From NCBI GenBank assembly GCA_030446485.1, contig JAUJNF010000003.1, positions 1 to 64,000 on the forward strand: a stretch of DNA of 64,000 nt, read 5' to 3'. The translations under genes and the position numbers were made by a program. The notes under the pieces are model-generated. The model was not told where the DNA came from. It made no database searches and saw only the letters and a program-made list of their open reading frames with translations. Positions 34,708-43,175 of this stretch are shown here, in pieces. The stretch is from Thermoleophilaceae bacterium. GTDB taxonomy: Bacteria > Actinomycetota > Thermoleophilia > Solirubrobacterales > Thermoleophilaceae. Position 1 is the stretch's first letter, and each line of letters begins with the position of its first letter.

Positions 34708-35781
34708 CTAACCGTCCCAGCGGAAGCCGGTCGGGGCGAGCGCCGGGGGGAGCGGGCTCTCGGGGAGACCCGCCGCTGGATGCGGCTCGTGATAGCCGGT
34801 GGGCGCCACGTCGTTCGGCGTATCCGGGTGGAAGAGCGACGCGAGATACTGGATGTGCCCGCGGCCGGCCCCGAGCTCGAACTGGCCGCCGCCGTAGGCG
34901 CCCATGCCGTGCGCGGCGCAGTGGTCGTACGCCGCGCACAGCTCCCGCAGCGTGCCGAACCGCGACGGCTTGATGTTCACCATCTTCGGCGCGAAGGGCA
35001 ATCCGGTGATGTCCGCCACTGAATGGATGGGCGCGTCCCAGGTGATGCGGTCGCGGTGGGGCGCGAGCAGCGGGTCGGTCTCGTCGGTGAGCGCGGGATC
35101 CTCGATCCACGCCTCCGGGAAGGCCTCCACCACCCGTTGGTAGAGATCCGGATCGGCGGGCTGGTCGACCACCGTGCCCACGTAGAAGCCCTTGAAGTCG
35201 ACCGAGTCGACCGAGCCCGTGTCCACCAACCGGCCTATCAGCTCGTCGCTCCAGTCGCTCGTGGGGTCGAGCTTGAAGCGCATGCCCGGGTACCGCTCGA
35301 GGCGGCTGCGCACCGGCTCGAAGCTCGGCGGGTCGCCGAGGCGGAGGGAGACGACGAACGTGACGGCCCGCGGCTCGCGCTCGAGCACGTCGGCAAGCGA
35401 CCGGCCGGCCTGGCGCAGGGCGAGATCGAGCGCCGCGCTCTCGAACGCCCAGCGCCGGTACACGCGCGACACCTCCCGGACCGGCTCGGCGGGAAACAGG
35501 TCGAGCCCCTCGAGCAGTGCCGAGAAGCTGTCGACCGTGTGGCGGCCCGCGAGGGCGTGCGGGGCGCCGGCGTCCTGGAGCGCGACGTGATCGAGGGCGT
35601 CGTAGGTCACGTCCTCCCCGACGCCGTCCTGGCCGCGTCCGCGCAGGTGGATGAGCGTCGAGAGGCGGGTGAAGTCGCTCGACACGTCGCGCTCGAGGCC
35701 CTCGAGGTCGTAGCCGTCGACCTCCAGCGGCAGGCCGGCCAGGCGCGCGTAGGTGTCGGTGACCGGCGGCGTATCGGGCAT
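34708..35781 (-). CDS. Enolase-superfamily enzyme (muconate cycloisomerase-like)
   Basis: 357 residues from the ATG at 35781. The barrel residues are visible: MRFKLDPTSDWSDELI (catalytic Lys), SVDSVDFKGFYVG, AWIEDPALTDE (metal ligand), DRITWDAPIHSVAD (metal ligand) and MVNIKPSRFGTLREL (second Lys). The N-terminal capping domain carries RLSTLIHLRGRGQDGVGEDV. The protein probably racemises, cyclises or eliminates water from a carboxylate. Which substrate is unknown; o-succinylbenzoate synthase and dipeptide epimerase are not supported by context. Confidence 0.8.
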   Translation of the reverse strand: MPDTPPVTDTYARLAGLPLEVDGYDLEGLERDVSSDFTRLSTLIHLRGRGQDGVGEDVTYDALDHVALQDAGAPHALAGRHTVDSFSALLEGLDLFPAEPVREVSRVYRRWAFESAALDLALRQAGRSLADVLEREPRAVTFVVSLRLGDPPSFEPVRSRLERYPGMRFKLDPTSDWSDELIGRLVDTGSVDSVDFKGFYVGTVVDQPADPDLYQRVVEAFPEAWIEDPALTDETDPLLAPHRDRITWDAPIHSVADITGLPFAPKMVNIKPSRFGTLRELCAAYDHCAAHGMGAYGGGQFELGAGRGHIQYLASLFHPDTPNDVAPTGYHEPHPAAGLPESPLPPALAPTGFRWDG

Positions 35782-35812
35782 GCGCGGCGACTGTAACCGG
35801 CCGCGGGAACCC

Positions 35813-37639
35813 TCAGCGCGAGCGCAGCAGGCGCGGGAGGCCGCGTGCGAACGCCGGCACCCCGTGGTCACGGGTCTCGTCGATCCGGCGGGTCCGCGGC
35901 CGTCGGACCGGCCGGCCGGCCACCCGCAGCTTCAGCGCCGTGCTACCGCTGATCCGCACCCGCGAATCGACGAACGCCGGCACGAGCCTCGCGCGCCGCC
36001 GGCGGCCGGTCGGGAAGGCGGCCCTCACGCCGTCGAAGCGCGACAGCTTCGCGACCTGCTTGGCCAGCGCGTCGAGCGAGCGGGGACCGAGGGAGCCACC
36101 GCCCTCGAACAGCTCAAAGAAGATGTCCTCGCCAAAGCCGCCTTCGAGCGTGTCGATCGTGTCCGCCGGGGTCCCCACCAAGCGGATCGAACGCCGGCCC
36201 GGCCGCAGGTCGCGGGGCATGCGCAGCCGCACGCGGAACGTTTTCACCGCACCGCGCGTCATTCGCACGCGGACCCTCACCGGCACCCGCTGGCCGGGGC
36301 GCACGGTGCGCGGCGCCGAGGCGCTGAGCAGGAACCCCTGGCTCAGTCCGCGGCTGAGGCCGAGGCGGGCGTCGACCGACTCCACGTGCAGCTTCCCCGC
36401 CCTGTAGCCCTCGAGCAGCGCCAGCGCCTGCGCCACGTCGGCCGCCTGGAGGTTCTGGGCGAGCGCGATGATCCCCTCGTCGCCGGCGCCGCCCTCGGTG
36501 GCGTACCGGTTGCAGAAGCCGAGCGGCCGCCGGCGCTCGCGGAGCTTGATGCGTACGCACATCGAGTCGAACTGCCGCGCCGGCGTGCCGCCGAGCGCGT
36601 CGACGCTGGTCTGGAAGACGGCGAGCGGTCCGATGAAGCTGAGTGGGGAGCCGCCCGCGGGGAAGCCGACGTCGGTCTCGTCGGCCACGAGCGTGCCACT
36701 CGTCCGAGTCCGTCCGCTGTTGAGGTCTCGGGCCCGGACGTCGACCGGGATGAGGTCGGGAAGCCCGCCCACTCGGCCCACCACCGCGGAGGGGGCGTCG
36801 TTCAGCAGCGTGCCCAGGTCGTTCACCGGCGCCGCCAGCTTGTAGGAGGTGATGCCCTCGACGCCGATCGGGTTGTTGATCACGTCGTACACGTAGGCGT
36901 CCTGGAGCAGTAGCGAGCGACGCCCCACGTTCTCGAACGGATGGCCGAAGCCCCACACCTTGTTGCCGCGGGTGTAGCTCACGGTGCCGATGCCGCCCAC
37001 GGTGATGTCGCCGCTCGAGAACGACACGCCCATGGCCGAGCCGGGCACGAGCTGCTGCGGCGGCAGGGAGCCCGGGGCACCGGCCGGAGCGGCGATCACG
37101 GGACGACCGGCGCGCGCTCCGGCTCGAGCCACGAGGCCCCCGAGCGCGGGCGACAGCCCCGAGACCGTGAGCGGCGTGAGCGACCTCCGCACCGACTGCC
37201 GTTCCGCCGCGCTCGCGCGGCGCACGGGAAGCCGCGGGTGCACGGGCTCGCCGAGGATCTCCTCGATCGGCGTGGCCAGGTCCTTGCGGTTGCCGAAGTC
37301 GCCGACCCCCAACGCCACCGCTCCGATCACGCGGAGCTGCCCCGCGTCGTCCCGGCAGTAGATCGGGGATCCGGAGAAGCCCTGCGCAAGCCCTGTCTCG
37401 TCGACGGCCGGGCCGAAGGCCTCGATCAGGATCCTCGGGTTGCCGTCGCCGTAGTCGACGACGTCGATGATCTCGACGCCGAAGGTGGTGATCTCGGTCC
37501 CCCGGATCACCGTGCGCGCCTCGCAGTCCAGGCCGGGAGCCACGTCGGCGAGGGGCATGATCGGGTCGGCGGCCCGGGCCGAGGGGGCGCCAAGGGCCAC
37601 GAGAGCTGCGACCGAGAGGGCGGCAAGACGCGGTCGCAT
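35813..37639 (-). CDS. Secreted SpoIVB-type (S55) peptidase-domain protein
   Basis: 608 residues from the ATG at 37639. Signal peptide (RLAALSVAALVALGAPSARA). The S55 region has ITTFGVEIIDVVDYG, GLAQGFSGSPIYCRDDAGQL (Ser nucleophile in GFSGSP) and VWGFGHPFENVGRRSLLLQD. The C-terminal 200 residues are beta-rich (TVRPGQRVPVRVRVRMTRG). SpoIVB processes a sporulation checkpoint protein in Bacillus. No other sporulation gene is seen here, so the role differs, possibly surface proteolysis or a protein scaffold. The basic C-terminal stretch (FPTGRRRRARLV) is unusual. Confidence 0.8.
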   Translation of the reverse strand: MRPRLAALSVAALVALGAPSARAADPIMPLADVAPGLDCEARTVIRGTEITTFGVEIIDVVDYGDGNPRILIEAFGPAVDETGLAQGFSGSPIYCRDDAGQLRVIGAVALGVGDFGNRKDLATPIEEILGEPVHPRLPVRRASAAERQSVRRSLTPLTVSGLSPALGGLVARAGARAGRPVIAAPAGAPGSLPPQQLVPGSAMGVSFSSGDITVGGIGTVSYTRGNKVWGFGHPFENVGRRSLLLQDAYVYDVINNPIGVEGITSYKLAAPVNDLGTLLNDAPSAVVGRVGGLPDLIPVDVRARDLNSGRTRTSGTLVADETDVGFPAGGSPLSFIGPLAVFQTSVDALGGTPARQFDSMCVRIKLRERRRPLGFCNRYATEGGAGDEGIIALAQNLQAADVAQALALLEGYRAGKLHVESVDARLGLSRGLSQGFLLSASAPRTVRPGQRVPVRVRVRMTRGAVKTFRVRLRMPRDLRPGRRSIRLVGTPADTIDTLEGGFGEDIFFELFEGGGSLGPRSLDALAKQVAKLSRFDGVRAAFPTGRRRRARLVPAFVDSRVRISGSTALKLRVAGRPVRRPRTRRIDETRDHGVPAFARGLPRLLRSR

Positions 37640-37786
37640 CGAGGCCGGGACCTTACCGGGGCGACGCAACCGCGGGCGCCGCTTCACCGCCTCTTCACAC
37701 GAAGGGCGCATCGAGGAGGCGGCGGCAGGTGGGTGGCCGCGCAACGGCCCTCCCCGCGTGGTCGTCCGCGCGATCTCTACCCTGTG

Positions 37787-37802
37787 TTCGACAGATGTCG
37801 AA
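37787..37802. promoter_or_regulatory. Palindromic operator TTCGAC-N4-GTCGAA before the ArsR gene
   Basis: 6-bp perfect arms (37787-37792 and 37797-37802) end 9 bp before the TTG start of the ArsR-type regulator, as expected for autoregulation. A related palindrome occurs at 38183-38200. Confidence 0.55.
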
Positions 37803-37811
37803 TAGGTCGTC

Positions 37812-38123
37812 TTGAGAGCGCTCTCTCACCCACCGCCGCAGGAGCTCAGCCTCCCAGAGCTGCTTCACGCTCTGAGCGATCCGGTACGGCTCGGCATCGT
37901 GCGCACGCTGCACGAGAACGGCGAGTGCGGCTGCGGCCAGCTGACGGCGCGGGTGTCGAAGTCGACGCTCAGCCATCACCTGAAGGTGCTGCGCGACGCG
38001 GGCGTCACGCGCACCCGAGCCGACGGGGCCCAGCGCCTCGTCTCCCTGCGGAGCCAGGATCTCCACGCTCGCTTTCCGGGGCTCCTCGACTGCGTCCTCG
38101 ACGAGCTGCGGCGCCCCGCGTAG
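37812..38123 (+). CDS. ArsR-family winged-helix regulator
   Basis: 103 residues, TTG start. Winged helix: LPELLHALSDPVRLGIVRTL, HENGECGCGQLTARVSKSTL (Cys-Gly-Cys), SHHLKVLRDAGVTRTRADG and AQRLVSLRSQDL. The ECGCG motif sits near the first helix, unlike the usual ELCVCDL of ArsR, so a metal site is possible but not proven. The DNA-recognition helix is SKSTLSHHLKVLRDAG. A TTCGAC palindrome just before the start and a related one before the sigma gene suggest it controls itself and perhaps the next gene. Confidence 0.88.
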   Translation: MRALSHPPPQELSLPELLHALSDPVRLGIVRTLHENGECGCGQLTARVSKSTLSHHLKVLRDAGVTRTRADGAQRLVSLRSQDLHARFPGLLDCVLDELRRPA

Positions 38124-38182
38124 AGGTAGCCGCCCCGCCGCGGCGAAAGAGGAGAGTGCCGAGACCTTCGGGCTGCTACACT

Positions 38183-38200
38183 GTTCGACCATCATCGAAC
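38183..38200. promoter_or_regulatory. Palindrome GTTCGA-N6-TCGAAC before the sigma factor gene
   Basis: Perfect 6-bp arms, 23 bp before the likely sigma start codon, next to a TACACT box (38177-38182) that may be a -10. It shares the TTCGA core with the ArsR operator at 37787, so the same regulator may bind both. Confidence 0.45.
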
Positions 38201-38223
38201 TTTCGAAGGACAAGGGATTCAAG

Positions 38224-39249
38224 CTGAGCGCATCACCTTCTGACTCAACCGCTCGCCCCGCGGCGCGACTTCGCGAAGAGGGCACCACCGCAGCCAAGCG
38301 CGGATCGGGCCGCGGCGAGACCACCCGCCAGCGTCGCCGCAACGCGGGCTCGGACGCCAAGCCGGCTGCCCGGAAGAAGGCGCCCGTCCGTTCGGAGGCC
38401 AAGGCCAGGGAGCGGGCGACGGCAGCCGATCCGACGCTCGACTCGCTGCAGCTCTTCTTCCAGCAGGCGAGCCGCCACCCGCTGCTAACCGCTGCGGAGG
38501 AGGTCGAGCTCGCAAAGCGCGTGGAGCGCGGCGACGTGGAGGCCAAGGACCGCATGATCAACTCCAACCTGCGCCTCGTGATCTCCGTGGCCCGGAAGTA
38601 CCAGGGGCAGGGCCTTACGATGGGCGACCTCGCGCAGGAGGGAATGCTCGGGCTGATCCGGGCAGTCGAGAAGTTCGACTGGCGGCGCGGCTACAAGTTC
38701 TCGACCTACGGCACGCTGTGGATCCAGCAGTCGATCCAGCGCGGCCTGCAGAACTCCGGCCGCACGATCCGCATTCCGGTGCACATCGGGCAGCGCGAGC
38801 GCAAGGTGCGCCGGTTCGAGCGCGAGCTGGCCGCCAGGCTGGGGCGCGACCCGAGCGACGCGGAGATCGCGGCCGAGGCGGAGCTGCCCGAGGAGCAGGT
38901 GCATGAGGTACGCGACCTGGCCCGCAGCCTTGCGAGCCTCGACCAGCCCATCGGCGAGGACGGCGAGACGGCCTTCGGCGACCTGCTGCCGAGTGACCGG
39001 CCGGGACCCGAGGAAGAGGTCGGAGCCACCCTGGAGGAAGAGCGTGTGCACGAGGTGGTCGAGAAGCTGCCCGAGGCCGAGCGCACCGTGGTGAAGCTGC
39101 GGTTCGGGCTGGGCGGCGAGGCGCGCACGCTGCGCCAGGCCGGCGCGGAGCTCGGCGTGAGCGCAGAACGGGCGGCGCAGCTCGAGGAGCGCGCGCTGAG
39201 GCGGCTGGCCGAGAGCGGCGAGCTCGAGGAGTTGCGCGAGGCCGCTTAG
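38224..39249 (+). CDS. Sigma-70 family RNA polymerase sigma factor with a non-standard (CTG) start
   Basis: About 341 residues. Basic low-complexity N-terminus, then region 1.2 (DSLQLFFQQASRHPLLTAAE), region 2 (NSNLRLVISVARKYQGQGLT, DLAQEGMLGLIRAVEKFDWR, YKFSTYGTLWIQQSIQRGL), region 3 (RTIRIPVHIGQRERKVRRFE) and region 4 (LPEAERTVVKLRFGLGGEAR, AELGVSAERAAQLEERALRR). The frame has no ATG, GTG or TTG upstream of 38521, and a start at 38521 would lose region 1.2. The best start is CTG 38224, with AAGGG 8 bp before it. Region 4.2 reads GVSAERAAQLEE instead of the usual GVTRERIRQIE, so its -35 preference may differ. Confidence 0.85.
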   Translation: MSASPSDSTARPAARLREEGTTAAKRGSGRGETTRQRRRNAGSDAKPAARKKAPVRSEAKARERATAADPTLDSLQLFFQQASRHPLLTAAEEVELAKRVERGDVEAKDRMINSNLRLVISVARKYQGQGLTMGDLAQEGMLGLIRAVEKFDWRRGYKFSTYGTLWIQQSIQRGLQNSGRTIRIPVHIGQRERKVRRFERELAARLGRDPSDAEIAAEAELPEEQVHEVRDLARSLASLDQPIGEDGETAFGDLLPSDRPGPEEEVGATLEEERVHEVVEKLPEAERTVVKLRFGLGGEARTLRQAGAELGVSAERAAQLEERALRRLAESGELEELREAA

Positions 39250-39275
39250 GGCGCCACCTCGGAGCCGAACGCGCG

Positions 39276-40415
39276 GTGAGAGTCGGCGTCCCCACCGAGG
39301 TCAAGACCGACGAGTACCGCGTTGCCCTCACCCCGGCGGGCGCGCGCGAGCTCACCGAGCACGGCCATGAGGTGCTGGTGCAGTCCGGCGCGGGCGCGGG
39401 CAGCGCCATAGCGGACGCCGACTACGCGGCCCAGGGCGCCCGCGTTCTGCCCGACGCGGACGCGGTCTTCGCGGAATCGGAGCTGATCCTGGGGGTGAAG
39501 GAGCCGCAGCCCGACGAGATTCGTCGTCTCGGACCCCAGCACACCCTCTTCACCTACCTGCACCTGGCCCCCGATCCGGACCTGACGCGCGGCCTGTGCA
39601 ACTCGGGCGCCACCTGCCTGGCCTACGAGACCGTCGAGGACACCCGCGGCCGGCTGCCGCTGCTGGCCCCCATGAGCGAAGTGGCGGGCAAGATCGCCAC
39701 TCAGGCCGGCGCCTTCATGCTCGAGAAGCCGTTGGGGGGAAGGGGAGTGCTGCTCGGCGGGGTGCCTGGGGTGGCGGCCGCCACCGTGATGGTGATCGGC
39801 GGGGGAGTGGTGGGCCAGAGCGCCGCCTTCATCGCCATCGGCATGGAGGCCGACGTGTTGGTGTTCGACCGGTCGATCGACCGCCTCCGCGAGCTGGACG
39901 TGGCGTTCGGCGGGCGGGCCTCCACCGTGTACTCGTCGACCCTGGCCATCGAGGAGATGCTGCCGCGCGCCGACCTCGTGATCGGCGCGGTGCTCGTGAC
40001 CGGCGGGCGGGCGCCCTATGTGATCCGCAGGGAGCAGCTCGCGCTGATGAAGGAGCGCGCCGTGCTCGTGGACGTGTCGATCGACCAGGGCGGCTGCTTC
40101 GAGACCTCGCGTCCCACCACGCACTCCGATCCCACCTTCGAGGTCGACGGCGTGACGCACTACTGCGTGACCAACATGCCGGGCGCCGTGCCCATCACCG
40201 CGACCTACGCGCTCACCAACGCCACCCTCCCCTACGTGCTGGCCCTGGCCGACGAGGGCGTGCGAGTGGCCGTGGCCAAGGACCCGGGACTGCGGCTGGG
40301 AGTGAACGTGGCGGCCGGGCAGGTGACCCACCCGGCGGTGGCCGGGGCGGTGGGCGCTCAGTACGTGACCGTCGAAGAAGCGCTGCCGGCGGGGGAGCCC
40401 AGCCACGCCGGCTGA
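39276..40415 (+). CDS. ald: Alanine dehydrogenase
   Basis: NAD-linked, interconverts L-alanine and pyruvate plus ammonia. 379 residues, GTG start. Motifs: [85 protein letters not shown] (Rossmann), [20 protein letters not shown] and [20 protein letters not shown]. Size and motifs match the family throughout. It may supply pyruvate or serve under low oxygen, as in mycobacteria. Confidence 0.96.
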   Translation: MRVGVPTEVKTDEYRVALTPAGARELTEHGHEVLVQSGAGAGSAIADADYAAQGARVLPDADAVFAESELILGVKEPQPDEIRRLGPQHTLFTYLHLAPDPDLTRGLCNSGATCLAYETVEDTRGRLPLLAPMSEVAGKIATQAGAFMLEKPLGGRGVLLGGVPGVAAATVMVIGGGVVGQSAAFIAIGMEADVLVFDRSIDRLRELDVAFGGRASTVYSSTLAIEEMLPRADLVIGAVLVTGGRAPYVIRREQLALMKERAVLVDVSIDQGGCFETSRPTTHSDPTFEVDGVTHYCVTNMPGAVPITATYALTNATLPYVLALADEGVRVAVAKDPGLRLGVNVAAGQVTHPAVAGAVGAQYVTVEEALPAGEPSHAG

Positions 40416-40421
40416 GAGCCC

Positions 40422-41054
40422 TCAGCGGCGTTCGCTCCCCCCGGGAAACAGCGCGTTGGGCACCGGATTCGGATCCTCCCGCACGTGGGGAGCCGAGTTC
40501 ACATCGACGAACAGGCAGTAGGCCCGCGTGCGGTCGTCGAGGGCGATGCACGTGCGGAAGTAGCCGTCGGCGAGCCGGAGGGTGTTGGCGGTGTCGCGGT
40601 TGCGCTTGACCTCCTCGCTCGCCCGCTCGGCCACGTAGCGGCTGACGATGTCGGCGTTGGCCTCGGTCTCCTCCGTGGGCGAGACCACGAGCGGTCGCGC
40701 GGCCAGCCCGACCACGAGCAGGCCCACCGCTCCGGCCACCAACAGGGCGGTGGCCGTGCGGTCGAACAGCACCTCGCGCGGTAGAGCCCGCGCCGCGGCG
40801 CCCTGCTCCTTGACGCGCTGCTCGCGCGCGGCCAGCCGCTTGGTGAGGAAGGGCGCCACCGCCCCCACCAACACGGTGTTGGCGAACGAGGCGATGATCA
40901 CGCCCAGGATCAGGTCGGGCGTGCGGCGCGTGGGCGGCAGCAGGTGGAGGATCACGCCGTCGGCGAAGGTCACGGCCGCGAAGGCGGGCCACTGCCAGGC
41001 CCCCCGCAGGCGCCACCGCAGCCGTCGCGTCCAGAAGCGCTCGCTGGAGCTCAT
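40422..41054 (-). CDS. Membrane protein of unknown function
   Basis: 210 residues from the ATG at 41054 (an earlier start at 41102 is possible). Helices: [36 protein letters not shown] and [20 protein letters not shown]. The outside domain has [20 protein letters not shown] and [20 protein letters not shown] with a single Cys in YCLFV and one in RTCIALD. I do not recognise the family. It converges on ald and is divergent from lipB. Confidence 0.65.
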   Translation of the reverse strand: MSSSERFWTRRLRWRLRGAWQWPAFAAVTFADGVILHLLPPTRRTPDLILGVIIASFANTVLVGAVAPFLTKRLAAREQRVKEQGAAARALPREVLFDRTATALLVAGAVGLLVVGLAARPLVVSPTEETEANADIVSRYVAERASEEVKRNRDTANTLRLADGYFRTCIALDDRTRAYCLFVDVNSAPHVREDPNPVPNALFPGGSERR

Positions 41055-41082
41055 GCTCGTGAGAGTACGATCCAACAGGGGT

Positions 41083-41829
41083 ATGAGTGCACCGACAACC
41101 ACCGCTGCAGGGTCGGCCGAGGGGCGGCGTTCCGCTGCCCCGGAGCTCTGGGTGGTGGACGCCGGGCAACTGCCCTACGCGGAGGCCACCGGGCTACAGG
41201 AGCGCGTGCGCGCAGCGCGCCAGAGCGACGCCGTGCCCGACGTGCTGATCCTCGTGGAGCATCCGCCCGTGTACACCAAGGGGCGTCGCTCCGACAGCCG
41301 CGTGGAGCTCCCGATGGGGGAGGACTGGTACCGAGCACAGGGTGTCGAGGTGGCCGAGACCGACCGCGGCGGCCGGGTGACCTACCACGGTCCGGGCCAG
41401 CTCGTCGGGTATCCGATCGTGCGCATCGACGACGTGCTCGAGTACGTGCGCTGCCTGGAGCGCGGGCTGGTGACGGCGCTGGCCGACGAGGGCATCGCGG
41501 CCGAGGTGCGCGCCGGCCTGACCGGCGTCTGGGTGGGTGAGCGGAAGATCGGCTCGATCGGCGTGCACGTCTCGCGCGGCGTGACCACGCACGGCTTCGC
41601 CGTGAACGTCGACGGGGATCTACAGCCCTTCGAGTGGATCGTCCCCTGCGGCCTCGAGGGCGTGCGCATGACGTCGGTGCTGCGCGAGACCGGACGGGTC
41701 GACGCGATGGGGTGCTTCAGCCGGCGGGTGGCGTGGCGCCTGTCCGAGGAGCTCGGTCGCCGGCAGCGATTGGTGTCCCTGGCCCGACTGCGCATCGCCG
41801 TCGAGGCGCCAGTGCCTTCGGCGGCATGA
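41083..41829 (+). CDS. lipB: Octanoyl transferase LipB
   Basis: Moves the octanoyl group from acyl carrier protein to lipoyl domains such as that of the E2 encoded in this window. 248 residues. Motifs: EHPPVYTKGRRSDSRVELP, TDRGGRVTYHGPGQLVGYPI, RIDDVLEYVRCLERGLVTAL, GERKIGSIGVHVSRGVTTHG (Lys) and FEWIVPCGLEGVRMTS (catalytic Cys). The start ATG is at 41083. The stop overlaps lipA (ATGA). Confidence 0.95.
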   Translation: MSAPTTTAAGSAEGRRSAAPELWVVDAGQLPYAEATGLQERVRAARQSDAVPDVLILVEHPPVYTKGRRSDSRVELPMGEDWYRAQGVEVAETDRGGRVTYHGPGQLVGYPIVRIDDVLEYVRCLERGLVTALADEGIAAEVRAGLTGVWVGERKIGSIGVHVSRGVTTHGFAVNVDGDLQPFEWIVPCGLEGVRMTSVLRETGRVDAMGCFSRRVAWRLSEELGRRQRLVSLARLRIAVEAPVPSAA

Positions 41830-42776
41830 GCGCGCCACCTCAGTCCACGCGCTCGCGGGCCAACCCCGGCGGCGCCCGGGTGCTCGAGATGGGCGAGGTG
41901 CGGCCCTTCCGCGAGCGCAAGCCACCGTGGTTCAAGGTGCCGGCCCCGGGGGGTCCGCGCTTCCGCGAGCTGAAGGGCATGATCGACGGCCAGTCGCTCA
42001 ACACGGTGTGCGAGGAGGCCGCCTGCCCCAATATCGGCGAGTGCTGGGACCGCGGCACGGCCACCTTCATGATCCTGGGTGACACCTGCACGCGCCGCTG
42101 CGGCTTCTGCAACGTGAAGACCGGCAAGCCGACCTGGAACGATCCGCTTGAGCCGCTGCGCGTCGCCCAGTCGGTCAAGCGCATGGGGCTGCGCCACGCG
42201 GTGATCACGAGCGTCGACCGCGACGACCTTCCCGACCTCGGATCGCGCGCCTTCGTCGGCGTGATCCGCTCGATCCGCAAGGCCGCGCCGGGCTGCAAGG
42301 TCGAGGTGCTCACGCCCGACTTCCGCGGCGAGGAGATGCCGCTGGCGCGGGTGATCGCGGAGCGCCCCGACGTGTTCAACCACAACGTAGAGACGGTGCC
42401 GCGCCTGTACCCGCTGGCCCGGCGCGGATCGAAGTTCCCGCGCTCGTGTCGCGTGCTGGCCAATGCCAAGCAGATGGGCGGTGACGAAGTGGTCACCAAG
42501 TCCGGTCTGATGACCGGGCTCGGTGAGACCGCCGAAGAGCTGCTCGAGACCTTCGGCGTCCTACGGGAGCACGACGTGCAGGTGCTCACCGTCGGCCAGT
42601 ACCTGCGCCCGACCGAGAACCACCTCCCGGTGGTGCGCTACTGGCACCCGGACGAGTTCGCGGAGCTCGAGCGCGCGGCATACGCTATGGGCTTCGAGTC
42701 GGTGGCCGCCGGGCCGCTCGTGCGCTCGAGCTATCACGCCGAGCAGACGCTGGAGCGCGCGGCCTCGCAGCGATGA
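41826..42776 (+). CDS. lipA: Lipoyl synthase LipA
   Basis: Radical SAM enzyme that inserts two sulfurs into octanoyl-lysine. 316 residues. The auxiliary cluster cysteines are CEEAACPNIGEC; the radical SAM motif is GDTCTRRCGFCNV (C-x3-C-x2-C); then DRDDLPDLGSRAFV, VFNHNVETVPRLYPLARRG, KSGLMTGLGETAEEL and LTVGQYLRPTENHLPVVRYW. The start ATG overlaps the lipB stop. The E2 lipoyl domain is the natural substrate. Confidence 0.97.
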   Translation: MSAPPQSTRSRANPGGARVLEMGEVRPFRERKPPWFKVPAPGGPRFRELKGMIDGQSLNTVCEEAACPNIGECWDRGTATFMILGDTCTRRCGFCNVKTGKPTWNDPLEPLRVAQSVKRMGLRHAVITSVDRDDLPDLGSRAFVGVIRSIRKAAPGCKVEVLTPDFRGEEMPLARVIAERPDVFNHNVETVPRLYPLARRGSKFPRSCRVLANAKQMGGDEVVTKSGLMTGLGETAEELLETFGVLREHDVQVLTVGQYLRPTENHLPVVRYWHPDEFAELERAAYAMGFESVAAGPLVRSSYHAEQTLERAASQR

Positions 42777-43126
42777 ACCGGCGCGCCAGAGCCCCGGGGT
42801 GCGCACGCCGCGGAGGCGATCGGCAACCGGCTCTACGCGGTCGGCGGGGTGAGCGGGGGCCGGACGCTCAAGAGCCTGCTGCGTTCGGCGGGCGGGTGTA
42901 CGCCATCGAGGGAGGTCCCACTCCGGGCTTCGACTTCTCGAACGCGGAGCCCGCCGCCGTGGCCACTGCGCAGGTGCAGGCTCACCGGCGTAAGCTCGCC
43001 GCGTACGAGCAGGTCAAGGCGAGTGACGAGGGCGGCGGCGACCGCGGGCCCTGGCTCGCGCTGGAAGCCGGAATCCGCCACGAACGGGAGTGGATCGAGT
43101 ATTGGGAGGCGCTGGCGGGGAGCTGA
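42773..43126 (+). pseudogene. Fragments of a kelch-repeat protein and a PadR-type regulator joined by decay
   Basis: One frame of 117 codons holds FGGRVYAIEGGPTPGFDFSN, the typical end of a kelch repeat, then KLAAYEQVKASDEGGGDRG and LALEAGIRHEREWIEYWEAL, which resembles the C-terminal dimerisation helices of PadR regulators. A kelch-like EAIGNRLYAVGGVSGGR sits just upstream in another frame. Neither fold is complete. The start of the frame overlaps the lipA stop by 4 bp, which may be chance. Probably inactive. Confidence 0.5.
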
Positions 43127-43175
43127 TGCGGGCCGGCCGAGACGGCCCCTCGATCTAGTCTGGGACGCTAGACCC

